Assembly: GCA_030847615.1 (NCBI GenBank)
Contig: JAUMIR010000005.1
Coordinates: 246,984,645-247,048,644 of the forward strand
Direction: 5' to 3'
Length of the DNA stretch: 64,000 nucleotides
From: Gambelia wislizenii
Lineage: Eukaryota; Chordata; Lepidosauria; Squamata; Crotaphytidae
The notes beneath the pieces were generated by a model. It was not told the origin of the DNA. It saw only the letters and a list, made by a program, of their open reading frames with translations, and ran no database searches. Position numbers and translations under genes: made by a program. This document shows, piece after piece, positions 44,691 through 56,988 of this stretch (its first letter is position 1; every line of letters begins with the position of its first letter).

Positions 44691-46729
44691 CCTGTTCCTA
44701 TCATGCTATCTAAGAGAACAAAGACGACCATACAAACCATAAGAAAGAAACTGGGGTACTTTCTTAGCAATAGAGACCTTACTTTTGTTGTCCATTGTTG
44801 TTGCCAATGTGCTCTTCTTCAAGAATATGTGTTTGGGCCCTGTGGTGGGGGGGAATCTGAGAATTTCCCTTTTGCACAGGTGAACTGTAACACCAGGGGA
44901 ACCTTCTGTTACGCTAAACACAAGTAAAGGAATGAGGAAAGATAATTTTAGAAAAGAAAGTAGTGAGGTACTTTCCTGGTTGACTCACACCACCTCTTAT
45001 AGTGATGGTGGTAATGCTGCAGCATCAGTGGACCACTGTGTCTGCTTGGTGACCATGAAGAGGGAAGTTTTCTATAGGTGGTTGTCCCTCTGAAGGGAAG
45101 GACATTGGAGTTATTACTTTTTGCCCTACGTCACCATTGGTGAAGTGGAGCCCCAAACAGAAGCAAAAGAAGGGCTAGAAAGCAAAGGCAGGAGAGAGGA
45201 TCAGTCTGAGAAAGAAGGAGAAAGAAGAGGATGAAAAAGCAAGAGACGTGTGAGAAAAGGAAATCCCCCTTTCTGTAGAAGTGTTGCTTAAAATTATCCC
45301 TATTTGTGCCTTCTAGTTTGTCAAAATCTGAGACTCCAGGAAGCCTGTGTTGCTGATAAAACTTCTTCTCAAAACAAACATGAAATCTCTCTAGATAAAA
45401 ACAGGTGCCTAGAGATTTAGCTTTTATTATGTAACCTCCTCTAAAAAGGAATCATACTTAGTGCTTGACTGTATAAAACATCTGTGCTGTGAGGATTCAG
45501 AAGGTTGAGTTACTTGATTCTAATGTTGTCATCTGTGACCATGTATGACCTACTTTCTTGTTTTCTCTGATTTATCTCAATTCTGTAAAGAAAATGGAAG
45601 AGGGTACCTTATAGTTTTAACAAATAAAGGGAGGTGTTGTTTTTTTAAATTGTTCCACCAACAAAAGGGGAAGGCATGTAGGACGGGCCGTCTGTGGGGA
45701 ATAATTATTTACCACTTGTAGCTTCACACACACACACACTGCAAGGAAGGAGGAAGTTGCATCAGATGGAATTATAACCTTCTAGCAACTGTAAACAGTA
45801 GCAGGGTGGGGTGGGAATTCCTTTATGTCTAGATCTGGCCACCATAGGAATGGCATTGACTGTTTACACAATGGTTTCTTATCTGTGCTAAGCAAAAGTA
45901 GCTTAAACAATATAGGTAAACATATTTAAAAGCTGACCTCCCTCTCTCTCTGGGGTGTCTTAGGAATGGATGATGCACCATGACATCACAATTTAAGACG
46001 AGGGGGTTATTCAGCATTTTTAGGGTTGCTTAATTGTGTGCGTTATGTAATATGCCACTAGTTTAACCAGCTTATTAACTGGAAATTGGATTCTGTTTTC
46101 TGCACACTCATCCATTTCAAAACAATTCCAACAATACAGTTGTTTCTCTTTCCTGTCAACAGAAAGTGAAACTAACAGCTGTTGCTGGGTTTGCTAGCAT
46201 GAAGCACACATGAACCTTGCCTTCTTTGGCCCTGAATGGATTATATTTTTTAAACAAATCCTTTTGAATTACAGCCTCCAAGAATTTCAGGGCACAGTGT
46301 ATGGGTATACTTCATTTGCTCCTCCCAACAACCCTTTGGGGTAGATTGGCTGATGATTAATGTCTCAAGGCCATCCAGTAAGCTACACAATTCAGTAGAC
46401 ACTGGAACTCAGGTCCCAGCAACAATTAAATCCTGGGGTGGGAGTCCTTTTTAGTCAAGGGGCTGAATTGACTCTAGGCAGGCACTCTGGGGTCTGTCTG
46501 CTTGCCACCAGTACAAGCAGATCAACACTCTCTGCTGCTGGCAAGCACCCCCACCCATATATTTACCGGTAGATTTTTGCCCATGCACACAAACAGACAG
46601 CATTCACACACACAAGAAGCAGAAACTGGGGAGCATCCAGTGAAATCAGAAGGGTTGTCTTGAGATGTTCAAATGATAATTGTTTTATTCGTTTTAAAAA
46701 CTGTACTGTTTAAAATAATAAAATAACAT
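44691..46729. other. Intergenic, no recognised gene
   Basis: No exon or RNA gene recognised. A (CA)n tract lies at 45727-45740. Several AATAAA hexamers have no gene context. Confidence 0.4.
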
Positions 46730-47580
46730 GAAGTCAAAGGCTTTAATGGCCAGCATCCATAGGTTTTCCGTGTTTTTTTTCCGGGCTGTGAGGCCATGTT
46801 TTGGAAGAGTTTATTCCTGACGTTTAGCCTGCATCTGTGTCTAGCATCTTCAGAGAATGGTTGGGTAGGGGTGTGTGGTTTATAAACTGTGAATCCCTGC
46901 TGGAGAGGATATGTAAATTGTGTATTTGAATGGCTAGTTCCTGGGGGGAGATATGCAAGGATGATTAGTGTCTGGCTAATGGTCCATTGTCTGCTGGAAA
47001 TCCCCGTGTCCCTGGATGGAGTTCATTTGCATGTGTTGAGTTTTGATTTTAGTGTTTTTCAGGACTGGTAACCAGATTTTGTTTACTTTTAGGGTTTTTT
47101 CTTTCCTGTTGAAGTTGTCCAGGTGTTTGTGGATTTCAATAGATTCTCTGTGCATTCTGACATGATAGTTGTTGGCCTGGTCCAGAATTTCGGTTTTTTT
47201 TTAAAATAACATTTTGTGTCCAGGTTGGTATATATATGTTCTGCTACTGCTGATTTTTCTGGCTGGCCCAGTCTGCAGTGTCTCTCATGTTCCTTGATTT
47301 GTGTTTGCACACTTTGTTTAGTGGTCCCTATGTAAACTTGTCCACAGCTGCATGGTATGCAGTAAACTCCTGCGGCTGTGAGAGGGTCTCTTTTTTCCTT
47401 CACTGAGCATAGCATTTGTTGGATTTTCTTGGTTGGTCTGTAGATCGTTTGGAGGCTGTGTTTCCTCATCAGTTTCCCTATTCTGTCTGTGACTCCTTTG
47501 ATGTATGGTAAAAATACCTTCCCTTTAGGTGGCTGTTTTTCTTCATCCCTGTGTTTTTTTCTGGGTCTAACCATCTTTTA
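46730..47580 (-). mobile_element. Penelope-like retroelement, 3' portion
   Basis: It contains the GIY-YIG endonuclease region described next and ends in the typical terminal text caaaggctttaatggccagc, tccataggttttccg, tttattcctgacgtttagcc. The reverse transcriptase part is missing. Confidence 0.85.
47089..47574 (-). pseudogene. Penelope C-terminal GIY-YIG endonuclease fragment
   Basis: 161 codons. GVYCIPCSCGQVYIGTTKQS carries the GIY-YIG signature as GVY and VYIG, with the CxC that is characteristic of Penelope elements. IKEHERHCRLGQPEKSAVAEH supplies the following helix. The product would cut target DNA for insertion. The preceding KGKVFLPYIKGVTDRIGKLM matches the linker after the RT. It lacks the RT, and downstream the frame is altered near a T run at about 47193-47204. 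Confidence 0.85.
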
Positions 47581-48161
47581 CACATCAGGAGATGTGGCTC
47601 CAACATTCACACACAGCAAACAGCCAATTAATGGATGAAGAGAGTGATCTCTGTCTTGCGCATTTTGCTGCTTTTCTATGCTGTATGGTGGCAAGAGGAG
47701 TCCCTTTCTCTCCCTGCAGCAGAGACCTGGGGTGCCGTTTACACTATGAAAATGTAGTGGGATGAATTCATGTCGATCCCTGGTTGCTGAAACATACATC
47801 GTGATGGTCCCGAGATTTTCGGAAGGTGGGCCACCTTTTATCCCTCAACCAGAGGGACTTTCCGTCCCGTGGTTTGTAGCGATTTTTTAAAAAGTCACTG
47901 GAGGATTCAGAAAATTGGAAATGTAAACAGCCTGGGACAAGATATCTCGGTACTAGGTGATGACTGGAAATGGTGACCAGGAGCAGGATCAGAGACCAGA
48001 GAAGGAGAAGGAGGGGTCAGTCACCAGCTCAATAGATTCAGCCCCACCAGCTGAAAACAAAGGCTTCCCTTCCTGCTGCACATAGGTTTATGTGTATGTC
48101 TGTACACTAAGTCACCCGGTTTTACACTGCAAACCCTTCAGCTTTAACCTGTTCCTCCCCT
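47581..48161. other. Intergenic; possible unclassified transposon flank
   Basis: The motif gtttacactatgaaaatgt near 47728 resembles gtgtaaacaatgatccc near 48719 and gtgtaaacagtgaggga near 48774, so 47.7-48.8 kb may be one unclassified element around the minisatellite. No coding sequence is visible. Confidence 0.35.
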
Positions 48162-48445
48162 GCATGGTGGGTTTAAATTTTAAAGAGACAGTAAGGGTCT
48201 GGTCGCAGGGATCACTCATTTAGCTTGCTTTCCATGGTGGATTTAAAATTTAAAGCGACAGCAAGGGTCTGGTCGCAGGGATCGCTCATTTAGCTTGCTT
48301 TCAATGGTGGATTTAAAATTTAAAGAGACAGCAAGGTTATAGTCGCATGGATTGCTCATTCATCCCCTCGTTACCTTGCTTTCCATGGTGGATTTAAATT
48401 TTAAAGAGACACAAGGGTCTGGTCGCATGGAGCGCTCATTCATCC
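48162..48445 (+). repeat. Minisatellite of four ~70-bp units
   Basis: Each unit reads catggtggatttaaaatt, taaagagacagcaagggtct, ggtcgcagggatcgctcatt, tagcttgctttc. Units begin near 48163, 48234, 48304 and 48384. The third and fourth have acquired a tcatcccctc block, which is itself repeated at 48440-48500. Confidence 0.85.
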
Positions 48446-50130
48446 CCTCATCCCCTCATCCCCAATGCAACACTCATTCATCCCCTCATCCCCAATGCAG
48501 AGCTTGGCAAACATTTGTGCCAGCCAATAGCATCGCTCGTGGTGGGAAACTCTGAAGGAAGTACGTTACCAAGGTTGTGAGCAAACGAGTAATCGCATCC
48601 TTGATTGACAGCTTAAAAAAACCCCCAGGACTGTAAACATGTGTAAACAAACAAACAAACAAACACACCCCAGGATAGTATATAGTGGGAGAAGATACAT
48701 ATCACAGGACGTGATGCCGTGTAAACAATGATCCCGGGATCTCCCGTGATATCCAGTTCAGAGACAAAAATTGTGTAAACAGTGAGGGATGAATACGCAA
48801 TCAAGAAGTCCCGGGACATCCCGCGGCAATAACTAGCGTCTAACTGGCACCCTGCAGAACAGTGGAGAAGGAGCAGATTGTGGGGAAGTATAATGCTGCT
48901 AAGCTGTGGGCTAGAGATTTCCTATGCTTGCTGCAAATGCTAGACTGCTGCTGTGTATTGTTTCTTAGAAGGCTTCTGCATCCTTTAACAATGACATGGG
49001 AAAGCAAATACTTAGCGTAGAACCTGTAACTTCCAAGAGAAACACAGAATGTAAGAACTACCATAACACTTTCCCCTTAATGCTGTTGGGAGTATATATA
49101 CAGGGGAGAACTGTTGAGTGGTAGTGAAGGAGGAATACTTAACCTATTCCTTGCCCCCTTAATCCACAGCAAAGGCCTCCTCACCCTTTGCCTCACTGTA
49201 AAAAGAAAAGGAAAGCAAATATACAGCAAAATGGGGACACATTTGCCAGAGGAGGATGCCACCCATCAGTCTATCCTACCCCCTAACTACTCCATCCCTT
49301 AATGCCACACAAATCTGGCAAGACACATTGTGCAGAAAAAAATGTTTCCCCCCACCCCCAGGGAGCCTCAGAATAAATAAGGTCTTTTTAAAAATTGCAT
49401 GAACGCCTACAAGATGCAGATTCATTTTGACAACAATCTTATGTTGTGTGCTCCAGCTGTGCCGGAATTGAGGTGAGTATGGATTTTTTTTGCTAGTGTG
49501 GATCCAATCTGAGATATGAATCAGGAAGACCAAATGTTGCCGCTGCTGAAAATTTGCCAGGTGGTATTAAGGAAAACACTTTATTTGAGTCAGTCTTCCC
49601 ACACACCCTAATCTGTAACACAAAGAATAATAATATTGATTTATCATAGAGCATTTCTACAAGGTAGGGATGTAGCTATTGGGTGCGTGTATGTGTGTGT
49701 ATGACAAAATGAAGGCATTGCTCCCACATAAGAATTCTGTTCCCCTAATTAAATTTTCCTTCAGTCTCACAATTTCTAGCATTGCAGTAACTTAAATTTC
49801 AGTTGAGTATTTAGAAGTACTCTTTAGGCATCCAAAGAAAAGGGGTATCCAAAGAAAAGGGTCAGGCAAAGTTATGAATTGAATGCAAACACAGCAAATA
49901 TAATAGTTCTAGGTGAGAACCATTGTCAATGTCTTATTCTCTGCAATGCTAAAAAATTAGGTGATTGCAGGAAATTTTAATTGGGGGGGGGTGTTTGGAG
50001 GCACAATGCCTTAATTTTGCCCCTCCCCCCCGCAGCTGCATCCCTGCTGCAAGGATTCCGAGTAAATAATGCACACAAATGTAAACCTGAGAGCATCACT
50101 GAAAATATTGTAATAACTGTTCTTGTTTCA
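48446..50130. other. Intergenic, no recognised gene
   Basis: Contains short repeats of cattcatcccctcatcccca (48446-48500), an (AAAC)n tract at 48645-48665 and diverged AT-rich sequence. No exon is supported. Confidence 0.4.
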
Positions 50131-50305
50131 GCTCACCCTACATAGGATAAGCAGGGTCAGCTCTGGTTAGTACTTGGATGGCAGACCGGCAACAAATAGG
50201 CTATATTTCAGCAGAAGGAACTGGCAAAACCAACTTTTGAGTATTCCTTGCCTAAAAAAACCCTGTGAAATTCATCAGGTCCCCATAAGTCAACATAATC
50301 ACTTA
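50131..50305 (+). mobile_element. 5S rRNA-derived SINE, diverged
   Basis: ataagcagggtcagctctgg, ttagtacttggatggcagac gives the 5S internal promoter region. Then gcagaaggaactggcaaaac, agtattccttgcctaaaaaa and ccccataagtcaacataatc follow in SINE order. Confidence 0.78.
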
Positions 50306-50825
50306 AAGGCCCATCACTTAGGACTAACCAAAATGTTGTGAATTTGTAAGTCCAAGGAGATGGTGATTGGTTCTAAAGTGGAAGGAAAAGCTTTTTATCT
50401 CTGTGAAAAGGAAACAAAAGAGTTAATGGCCCCAGGTCTTGTTTCTGTTAACATTTAAACCAGGGCTGGGGAATGTGTTACACCCCCCCCCCAAATGGCT
50501 CAGCCAGTGAAATAGGCATTGTGCCCCCACCTCAATCAATGGAGGTGGGGAAAGCAAGGTTCCTCCTTGTCCATCTGCATGTCTCTGCTCAGAGTTCATT
50601 ACAACCTACCTTTCTTTTCATCCTGAACCAACAAAAGCAGGGCAGACAGATCAGCAAAAGAATTCCTCCTCTCATTGTTTACTGGAGGCTTAAGATTCAG
50701 ATGAAAAAAAAAATCATAGGAGTTAAAACAGCTCCACTCTTTTACTATATATTTCTGTAAGTAAAGGATTAGTCTATTTATTAATCCAAACACACTCCCT
50801 GGAGGAACACAGTATATCTTACATA

Positions 50826-51058
50826 TATCCTAAAGGCACCAGATCCTGTTTATTATTGGAAGCTAAGCTGGGTCTGGCCTGGTTAGTACTTAGATGGGAG
50901 ACTGCCAATTAATACCAAGTGCTGTAGGCTACATTTCAGAGGAAGGAACTGGCAAATCAGTCCTGAGTATTCCTTGCCTAAGAAAACCCTATGAAATTAA
51001 TGGGGTCACCATAAATTGACAGGCAAATTGAAGGCATATACACACAAGCGCGCACACA
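50826..51058 (+). mobile_element. 5S rRNA-derived SINE, near complete
   Basis: ctaaaggcaccagatcctgt, gaagctaagctgggtctggc, ctggttagtacttagatggg, gtgctgtaggctacatttc covers nearly the whole 5S rRNA-like head. The tail has gaggaaggaactggcaaatc, gagtattccttgcctaagaa, tggggtcaccataaattgac. It is the best copy in the window. A (CA)n tract follows. Confidence 0.88.
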
Positions 51059-52318
51059 CACACATATGGAGTTTAATGCATCACAATACAATTTCATATA
51101 CTGTAATAGTATTTCAATTAAGTGTGCATATGTTGCAAGCTGCCTTGGGTACCACATTAGGAGAAGGTGAGCTATATATTAATTGAATGATTAATCAAAC
51201 AAATCAGAGAGACTTGTCTCTATCCTAATTCCTGCTGTATCAGCATCAAAAGTTAGTATTTCTCACCTCATCTAGGCTTGCTTAGCAGCCTAATATCCAA
51301 ACAGCCACATCAGGGCATGTATTGTTGTCTCAGCTGGCAAGGCAGAGTGGCCTTGATAACATTTTATATTGCATTTTAAAAAATCTCTTTCTGTTGTTCT
51401 CCAACAGATGTCTGAGTTCTGCTCCTGGGGTCATCACTCTACTTGTTGGATTCCAGTCTGTGAGATCCCTTCTGCATTATCTGTCTCTGTGATTTCTCTT
51501 TCATTGTCTCTTTTTTATATATACCTTTTAGTTGCACAGAACCACCTGGCTTGTTTGGCATCATTTCTGGACATTGTTTATTGGAATTCTCCCAAAGGTT
51601 GGCTGAACGCCCAGACCCTTATCAGGTATTGTACATGATAACTGGAATATTATAAATTTGGTCTAGGTACGAGTTTAGCAACATTAACCAATAAGACCTC
51701 AGTGTGCCATTTGGGATCCTAGGCCATTTTACTAGAACTCCCATGATCCATCCCCCATTGGCTATGCTGGCTAGGATTGATGGGAGTTGCAGTTCTCCAA
51801 TGATGACAACGACCATTATAATTGCAATCCTGCCTTTCCCCCCAGAACCAGGAGGCAAGATAGCTTACAAATTAAAGTACTGTAAATACAATACAGTTAC
51901 ACTATGTAAAAGCTCAGCATTAAATTACCTTTAAGAGTATCGATTTTAAACAGTAAAAATCAGTCTGTAAACAATGCAAGTAAAAAAAGTACATCATCCT
52001 ATTAAAAGAATTTTGTTGAGGAGGACTACACATTCTCTGCTCATCATCGTGATGGGATGATGTCATGTCATCATTTTCTATTATAACAGTTGTGGGTTGA
52101 AGAGAAGGAATGCGACCCAGGGGTAGGTGTGTTATGCTTGACCCTTGTGTTTTGTTTGGAGAAATCCACAGTGAACTATCAGTGAGACTTGAGTCAATAT
52201 GGATGTAGCTTCAACATGGAACTCCCAAACCATTGGATAATACACAACCACATGTCTCTTGATCATGTCAAGCAAACACAAACTCTGCTTCCACCAAATA
52301 TGCCTGTTCCTAAATTTA
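51059..52318. other. Intergenic, weak repeats only
   Basis: A hAT-type 'aactcccatgatccatccc' repeat lies at about 51735-51800. No gene recognised. Confidence 0.4.
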
Positions 52319-52942
52319 GGGGTTGTCTAGATGGTGAAAATAATCCTAATAGAATTCACAAAGATTACCTTTTGTCCCAATGAGATCTGGCAGAGATTCA
52401 CAGTTTTTGGAAGGAGCGGGGCAAAAAACACCATTTATTCCATGGGGGGGGGAAAGCCTTTGTAGCTTTTCCTGAGTTTTTTTGATATGCATTGCTGATT
52501 GGACATCCGATTTACCTTACAGCGCATTCTCAGCGAGGGCAGAAGTGGAAAGCTGATTGGTCAGACATGCACAGGGGGAGGCTTGTCAGCAATGAAGTGT
52601 CTGGAAGTGCCATTTTGGAGTTTAGTGTTATCAATTGTGTGTTTTTTGCTGCACTGTGGCAACCAAATGGCTTTTTAAAGCAGAAGGTTGCACTTGTGCA
52701 CCTTTGATTTACAGTTTTTTAAAAAGATTGTACAGCGGCAACAACTTGTGGAGAATAATAACACGAGCAATTCACTCTTGGCCACCATCTTGATTTGCAG
52801 GCATGGCTGCGTGTGAACTTCTAACACAGATAGCTTCGCATACCAGCGATTTTGCCAAAGGACTGTGGAAACGAATGAACACTGCTGTGAATTTGTGTTA
52901 ATGTGCAGAAATCCACATTATATCTTCTCATCTAGACAAACC
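52319..52942. mobile_element. Harbinger-like miniature element
   Basis: The left end GGGGTTGTCTAGATGGTGAA mirrors the right end (reverse complement GAGGTTTGTCTAGATGAGAA). It is flanked by TTA on the left and TCA on the right, a decayed 3-bp duplication. 624 bases, with no transposase. Same family as 32370-32893 and 53361-53958. Confidence 0.65.
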
Positions 52943-53360
52943 TCAGTGTGTGATATAGAGAAAGCACCAGCTGAAAGTCATTTGCTGGTTTTAGGTACAG
53001 AATTATGTTAGCAATCTCCTTTCCCTCTTTTATTTTGTCACTCTCTTGAACAAAGAGCTGTGGATTGACTGGCAGCTCATTGCCTTTAAAAGAATAATAA
53101 TATAGAAGAACTACATGCATTTGAAGTTCAAGAAGGATTCTACTTAAAAATAAATTAATAATAATTTCTTTATTACTCTGAAATGTACTTCACAGATACC
53201 TTGGTGTTGTGGTAGTTATCTGATACTCCCACTATATCATCTAATTTCTCTTCAAGGTGAATAGTTGGAACAGGGCTTGCCAAATATTTGTCCAAACCAC
53301 ATGAACAACCCTTCCTACATGCAGCAACTATGACCAGTGATGGGGGTTGTGTGGATCTAA

Positions 53361-53958
53361 GGGCTGGTCTAGATGAGGGAATAAAATGTGAATTGGTGCA
53401 CAGACACACCAATTCGCAGCAGCTGTCATCTGTCTCATTGACTTTTTTGCAAGATCACTGATGTGCAAATCTCTTCGTGTTTCCTGTTCACATGGAGGCA
53501 TGCCAGTGAATCAAGATGGTGGGCATAAATGAATTACTCACGGTTTTGTACTCCCCAGCTTGCCCCTGCCAAACAGTATTTTAAAAAAAAAACTAATTCC
53601 AAGGTGCGGAAGAGCAATCTTTTGCTTAAATAATTAAAAAACAAAGGAAAGAAAGCTTGTTTCATCACCTCAGCGCACAAACGCTACAGTGACAATCCAA
53701 CATGGTGGATCCGCTTACTGCCATCTTAGGAAGCTCCACCCCCTGTGCACATCCGACCAATCAGCTATCCTGTTCAGCAATGTGCTGTTATGCGATTTGA
53801 TTGTCCTAACATGCGAGCGTGTGCATTTCCTCCACAGTTGTCAAAAAACTAGGAGAAGGTCCTGGACTTTGCTCCCTATGAAAAGGACAGAACGCTGCGG
53901 GATCCCATTTGGACACATGGGATTCCATGAGGATTTATTTCACCGTCTGGACTACCCC
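53361..53958. mobile_element. Harbinger-like miniature element, TAA duplication
   Basis: The left end GGGCTGGTCTAGATGAGGGA mirrors the right end (reverse complement GGGGTAGTCCAGACGGTGAA), with TAA on both sides (53358-53360, 53959-53961). Its ends pair by sequence with those of 52319-52942 in inverted order, so the two copies lie in opposite orientation. Confidence 0.68.
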
Positions 53959-54127
53959 TAACGAATGGTTAGGAGAATGACATGAGTTATCATTATGGCT
54001 AGTGTTTGGGGTTGTTCACCTTTCTCCTCCAGTTCAGCTCCCCTTTGCATTTTTAAATTATCTTTGTGAGTAGTGATAGTCTCCCCACACCCCCAGTTTA
54101 TCACTTTAATAAACCTGCTTGTGATGT

Positions 54128-54678
54128 AGGAGATTATCAGACGCAGCTAATATGGTGCCAGCATAATGCAAAAGGATGCCAATATCAGACGACAACATCC
54201 TTTAGCGTTTCATTGGCGTTATGCTGGCATTACTTCCTATTAACAGCTGAAGCTGTCTGTAGATCCCCCAGTTCTGTTTTAGTGCTGCCATTGCCGGTGT
54301 GTGACAACCTGGGCCATTTAACTTGTGAATGCAGCGAGAATGGCCGCTCTGGCACAAACACTTCCAGGTAAGTTTCACTGTTTTTATGACCCTCCCTGGG
54401 TTACTTGGGACTTTTAAATTGTGTTTAGGTGCTTGGTGTAACTTTTTTGTGTTTATTTTTATTTTTGAATTTCCTGTGCTCGCGTCTTCTCACGAGAACA
54501 GGTGGGATTTCAGTCCAGGAAGTGAACGGAGCACCGTTAGAACTCTGTTCATTCATGGGCTGCATTTTCCATGGGAGAGAAGGTAAGTACGGTGGGGCGG
54601 GTTATTGTGCTGGGACAGGAACAGGATTGGAGATTGTGGGACAGGAACGCTTTTTGCGTTCCTGTCTGATAATCTCTG
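54128..54678. mobile_element. TIR miniature element (GAGATTATCAGAC ends)
   Basis: The left end GGAGATTATCAGACGCAG mirrors the right end (reverse complement CAGAGATTATCAGACAGGAA), with TA beside both. Inside, ggtgccagcataatgc and tggcgttatgctggcatta form a further stem. No coding region. Confidence 0.55.
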
Positions 54679-55026
54679 TAATGCCAGCCAAGCTGACTCA
54701 GCACTCAGCACTGGCTGCCTGTCACTGCCACCAGTCTACTCCAGGTCCTCTTTTAGTTAATCCCTTAGCTGGACTGGGGCCTGAGTCTCCAGATGACCCT
54801 TCCTCTGTGGATAGATTTATTTACTAGTGTGTATTCACTTGATTAGTGTGACCTTTCCCTTTTATTATGAGGGAAATAAAGCATGATGAATCAGTGGAAC
54901 TTTAAACCACAAACTTACTTGGTTTATTATATCACAGCAGTTTAAAACTCCAGAACTGTATGATAACTCTCTATATAACAAATGGTTCTCTCACTTAGTT
55001 CCACTTAGTGTTCTTTTAGTGATCTC

Positions 55027-55860
55027 TCTCTCTGGCTTTTCTTCACAAATGAAGATTCAGGAAGGACTCATCCCGCGCTTTCTGCAAGCGCGCTGATGAC
55101 TAAAAAGGCCAATCCGAGATAAATAAGTCCGGTTGCAAAAAGCACAGCAGAAGGTCTCCTTGGGTGATGTTTTTGGGTTGTGATTCTTTCTGCGTTGTCG
55201 TTTCTCTTCAAGACTTGTTCGTCGTGAGTTCTCAAATAAGGCTGCAGCATTGTGGATAGTGCGTCTTCATGCCTCCCGATGTGAGGCCAGGGCAGACCAC
55301 GGTTGGTGATCAATTTGGCCGAGCCTGAGATGTTGTTTCAGGGAGTCTTTGTATCGCTTTTTTGGAGCGCCCCTCTTACGCTGACCCGTGGCGAGTTCAC
55401 CGTAGAGTAGTATTTTTGGGAGGCGATGGTCCTCCATCCTAGAAACGTGCCCTGCCCAGCGCAGCTGTGTTCTCAATACCATGGCCTCAATGCTGGTGAT
55501 CCCTGCTTGCTCAAGGACAGCAACATTCGTCACATAGTCAGTCCAGTGTATATTTAGGATTGTGCGTAGACAGCGCTGATGAAAGCGCTCGAGGAGTTGT
55601 AGGTGGTGGCAATAGGTGACCCATGTTTCAGATCCATAAAGGAGGATAGACAGTACGATGGCTCTATACACACTGATTTTTGTGCTTTGCCTCAGGTGTT
55701 TATTGCTCCAGACTCTTTTGTGAAGTCTTCCAAATGCACTATATGCCTTTGCTAATCTGTGATCGATCTCTTTGTCAATCTTGGCATCTGAGGAGATGAT
55801 GCTTCCCAGGTAGGTGAACTGCTGAACGGACTTTAGTGATAGACTATATTTAAACATATG
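55027..55860 (-). mobile_element. LINE 3' end, 5' truncated, longer copy
   Basis: Same LINE as 40125-40795, in the same orientation. The longer frame, 55267-55857, encodes the thumb and C-terminal region of the reverse transcriptase ORF: SVQQFTYLGSIISSDAKIDK, RLAKAYSAFGRLHKRVW, ILLYGSETWVTYCHHLQLLE and RWAGHVSRMEDHRLPK. The YLGSIIS and LLYGSETW motifs are typical of vertebrate non-LTR RT C-termini. The catalytic FADD part is not present. No functional product. Confidence 0.88.
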
Positions 55861-55907
55861 CTTTATTTTTTCAGTCTCTTAACTCCTTCACACAACTGTC
55901 TTTCATA

Positions 55908-56205
55908 CAGGAGATTATCAGACACAGCAAAAACTGTGTCAGAAGATCACTAGAAGAACAGGAATGGGCAACCTTACCAGACAATGTTATCCTCCAATGT
56001 TCTGGGGGCATGCGCGGGTGTCAATAAGGCATCCCTTTTGATTAGCAGTTTCTCCCTGTCAGTACAAAAGGGAAGCCTTTTCTGAACAGCTGAAGGACGC
56101 AGCGTCTAGTAAGGTCTCTCTTTTGGTTCTTTTAGCGATCTTCTGACACAGTAGTAGCGTTTTTTTTTTAGTGTTCCCCTGCGTCTGATATGTCAGGGGA
56201 TGATA
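55908..56205. mobile_element. TIR miniature element, second copy
   Basis: The left end CAGGAGATTATCAGACACAG after TA mirrors ctgcgtctgatatgtcaggg on the right. Internal arms: gtgtcagaagatcactagaa and the reverse of agcgatcttctgacacag. The right limit is approximate. Confidence 0.45.
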
Positions 56206-56988
56206 GGACATTCAATCCTTGGAAGAAGCCAAAACTGTCTCAGCAGACTAGGTAGCAACCCTTTCCCAAGAATACTCACACACAGAGTGTTTGGCGTCCA
56301 GAAAACAGGAGGTGCTTTTAATCTTCAGTAGTTCAGTATGTACAGAGACAAAGTGCTACACCAGGCATCAGAGGATCATAGGAAGAGAATGAACACTGAT
56401 CTGGCTTTCTTATGTACAACTCAGCACACCATTGGCTTACCCAAGCACATGGTTACATTGCATCAGATTTCTACCTTACATGGCTTTGTACTGTAGTAAC
56501 CCTTCTTCTGATGCAATCCTTCTCATGCAGCTGTGGCATGATTAGCATGACTGGCAGTTCATGGAGTCAGTCATCATGACTCAGCATGATTTCTGCAGTT
56601 GTTTGGCCGTTTAAAACTTAGGGTTCAGTAACCAATTCCTGACACGATAATCTCCACCGTGCACTCCCACTAACTCTCATACATCTGACTCATCCAACAG
56701 TTTTTTCTCAACTGACACTCTCAACTGACACTCTCTCTCAAATCACTCTCACAGAGACCCCCTCCCATCACAGCTTCCTGTGCTGGGATTGGCTCCCTCT
56801 CATGCATGCTTTTCAACCTACTTCTTCACACTATAGAGTTCACCTTTGGTGGGTTTCCTCCACCCACACTTTTGTTTTCTTCACTCCCCCCCCCCCCCAA
56901 CATGCCTCCCCTCCTTGCCTTTCTGGAACCTTGTGTACATACTTCTCTGTTTAGTGAGTGTGTTAACCATATACTTACTATGTTTTTT
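56206..56988. other. Intergenic, no recognised feature
   Basis: Contains a C run at 56887-56898 and a duplicated actctcaactgacactctc-type phrase at 56711-56738. No gene recognised. Confidence 0.4.

Noticed and set aside
48162..48445. CRISPR array
   Set aside because: The units are contiguous ~70-bp tandem copies with no unique spacers, in a vertebrate genome.
50826..50950. 5S rRNA gene
   Set aside because: The sequence continues into a SINE body that is shared with 12484, 50131 and 59950, so these are 5S-derived retroposons.
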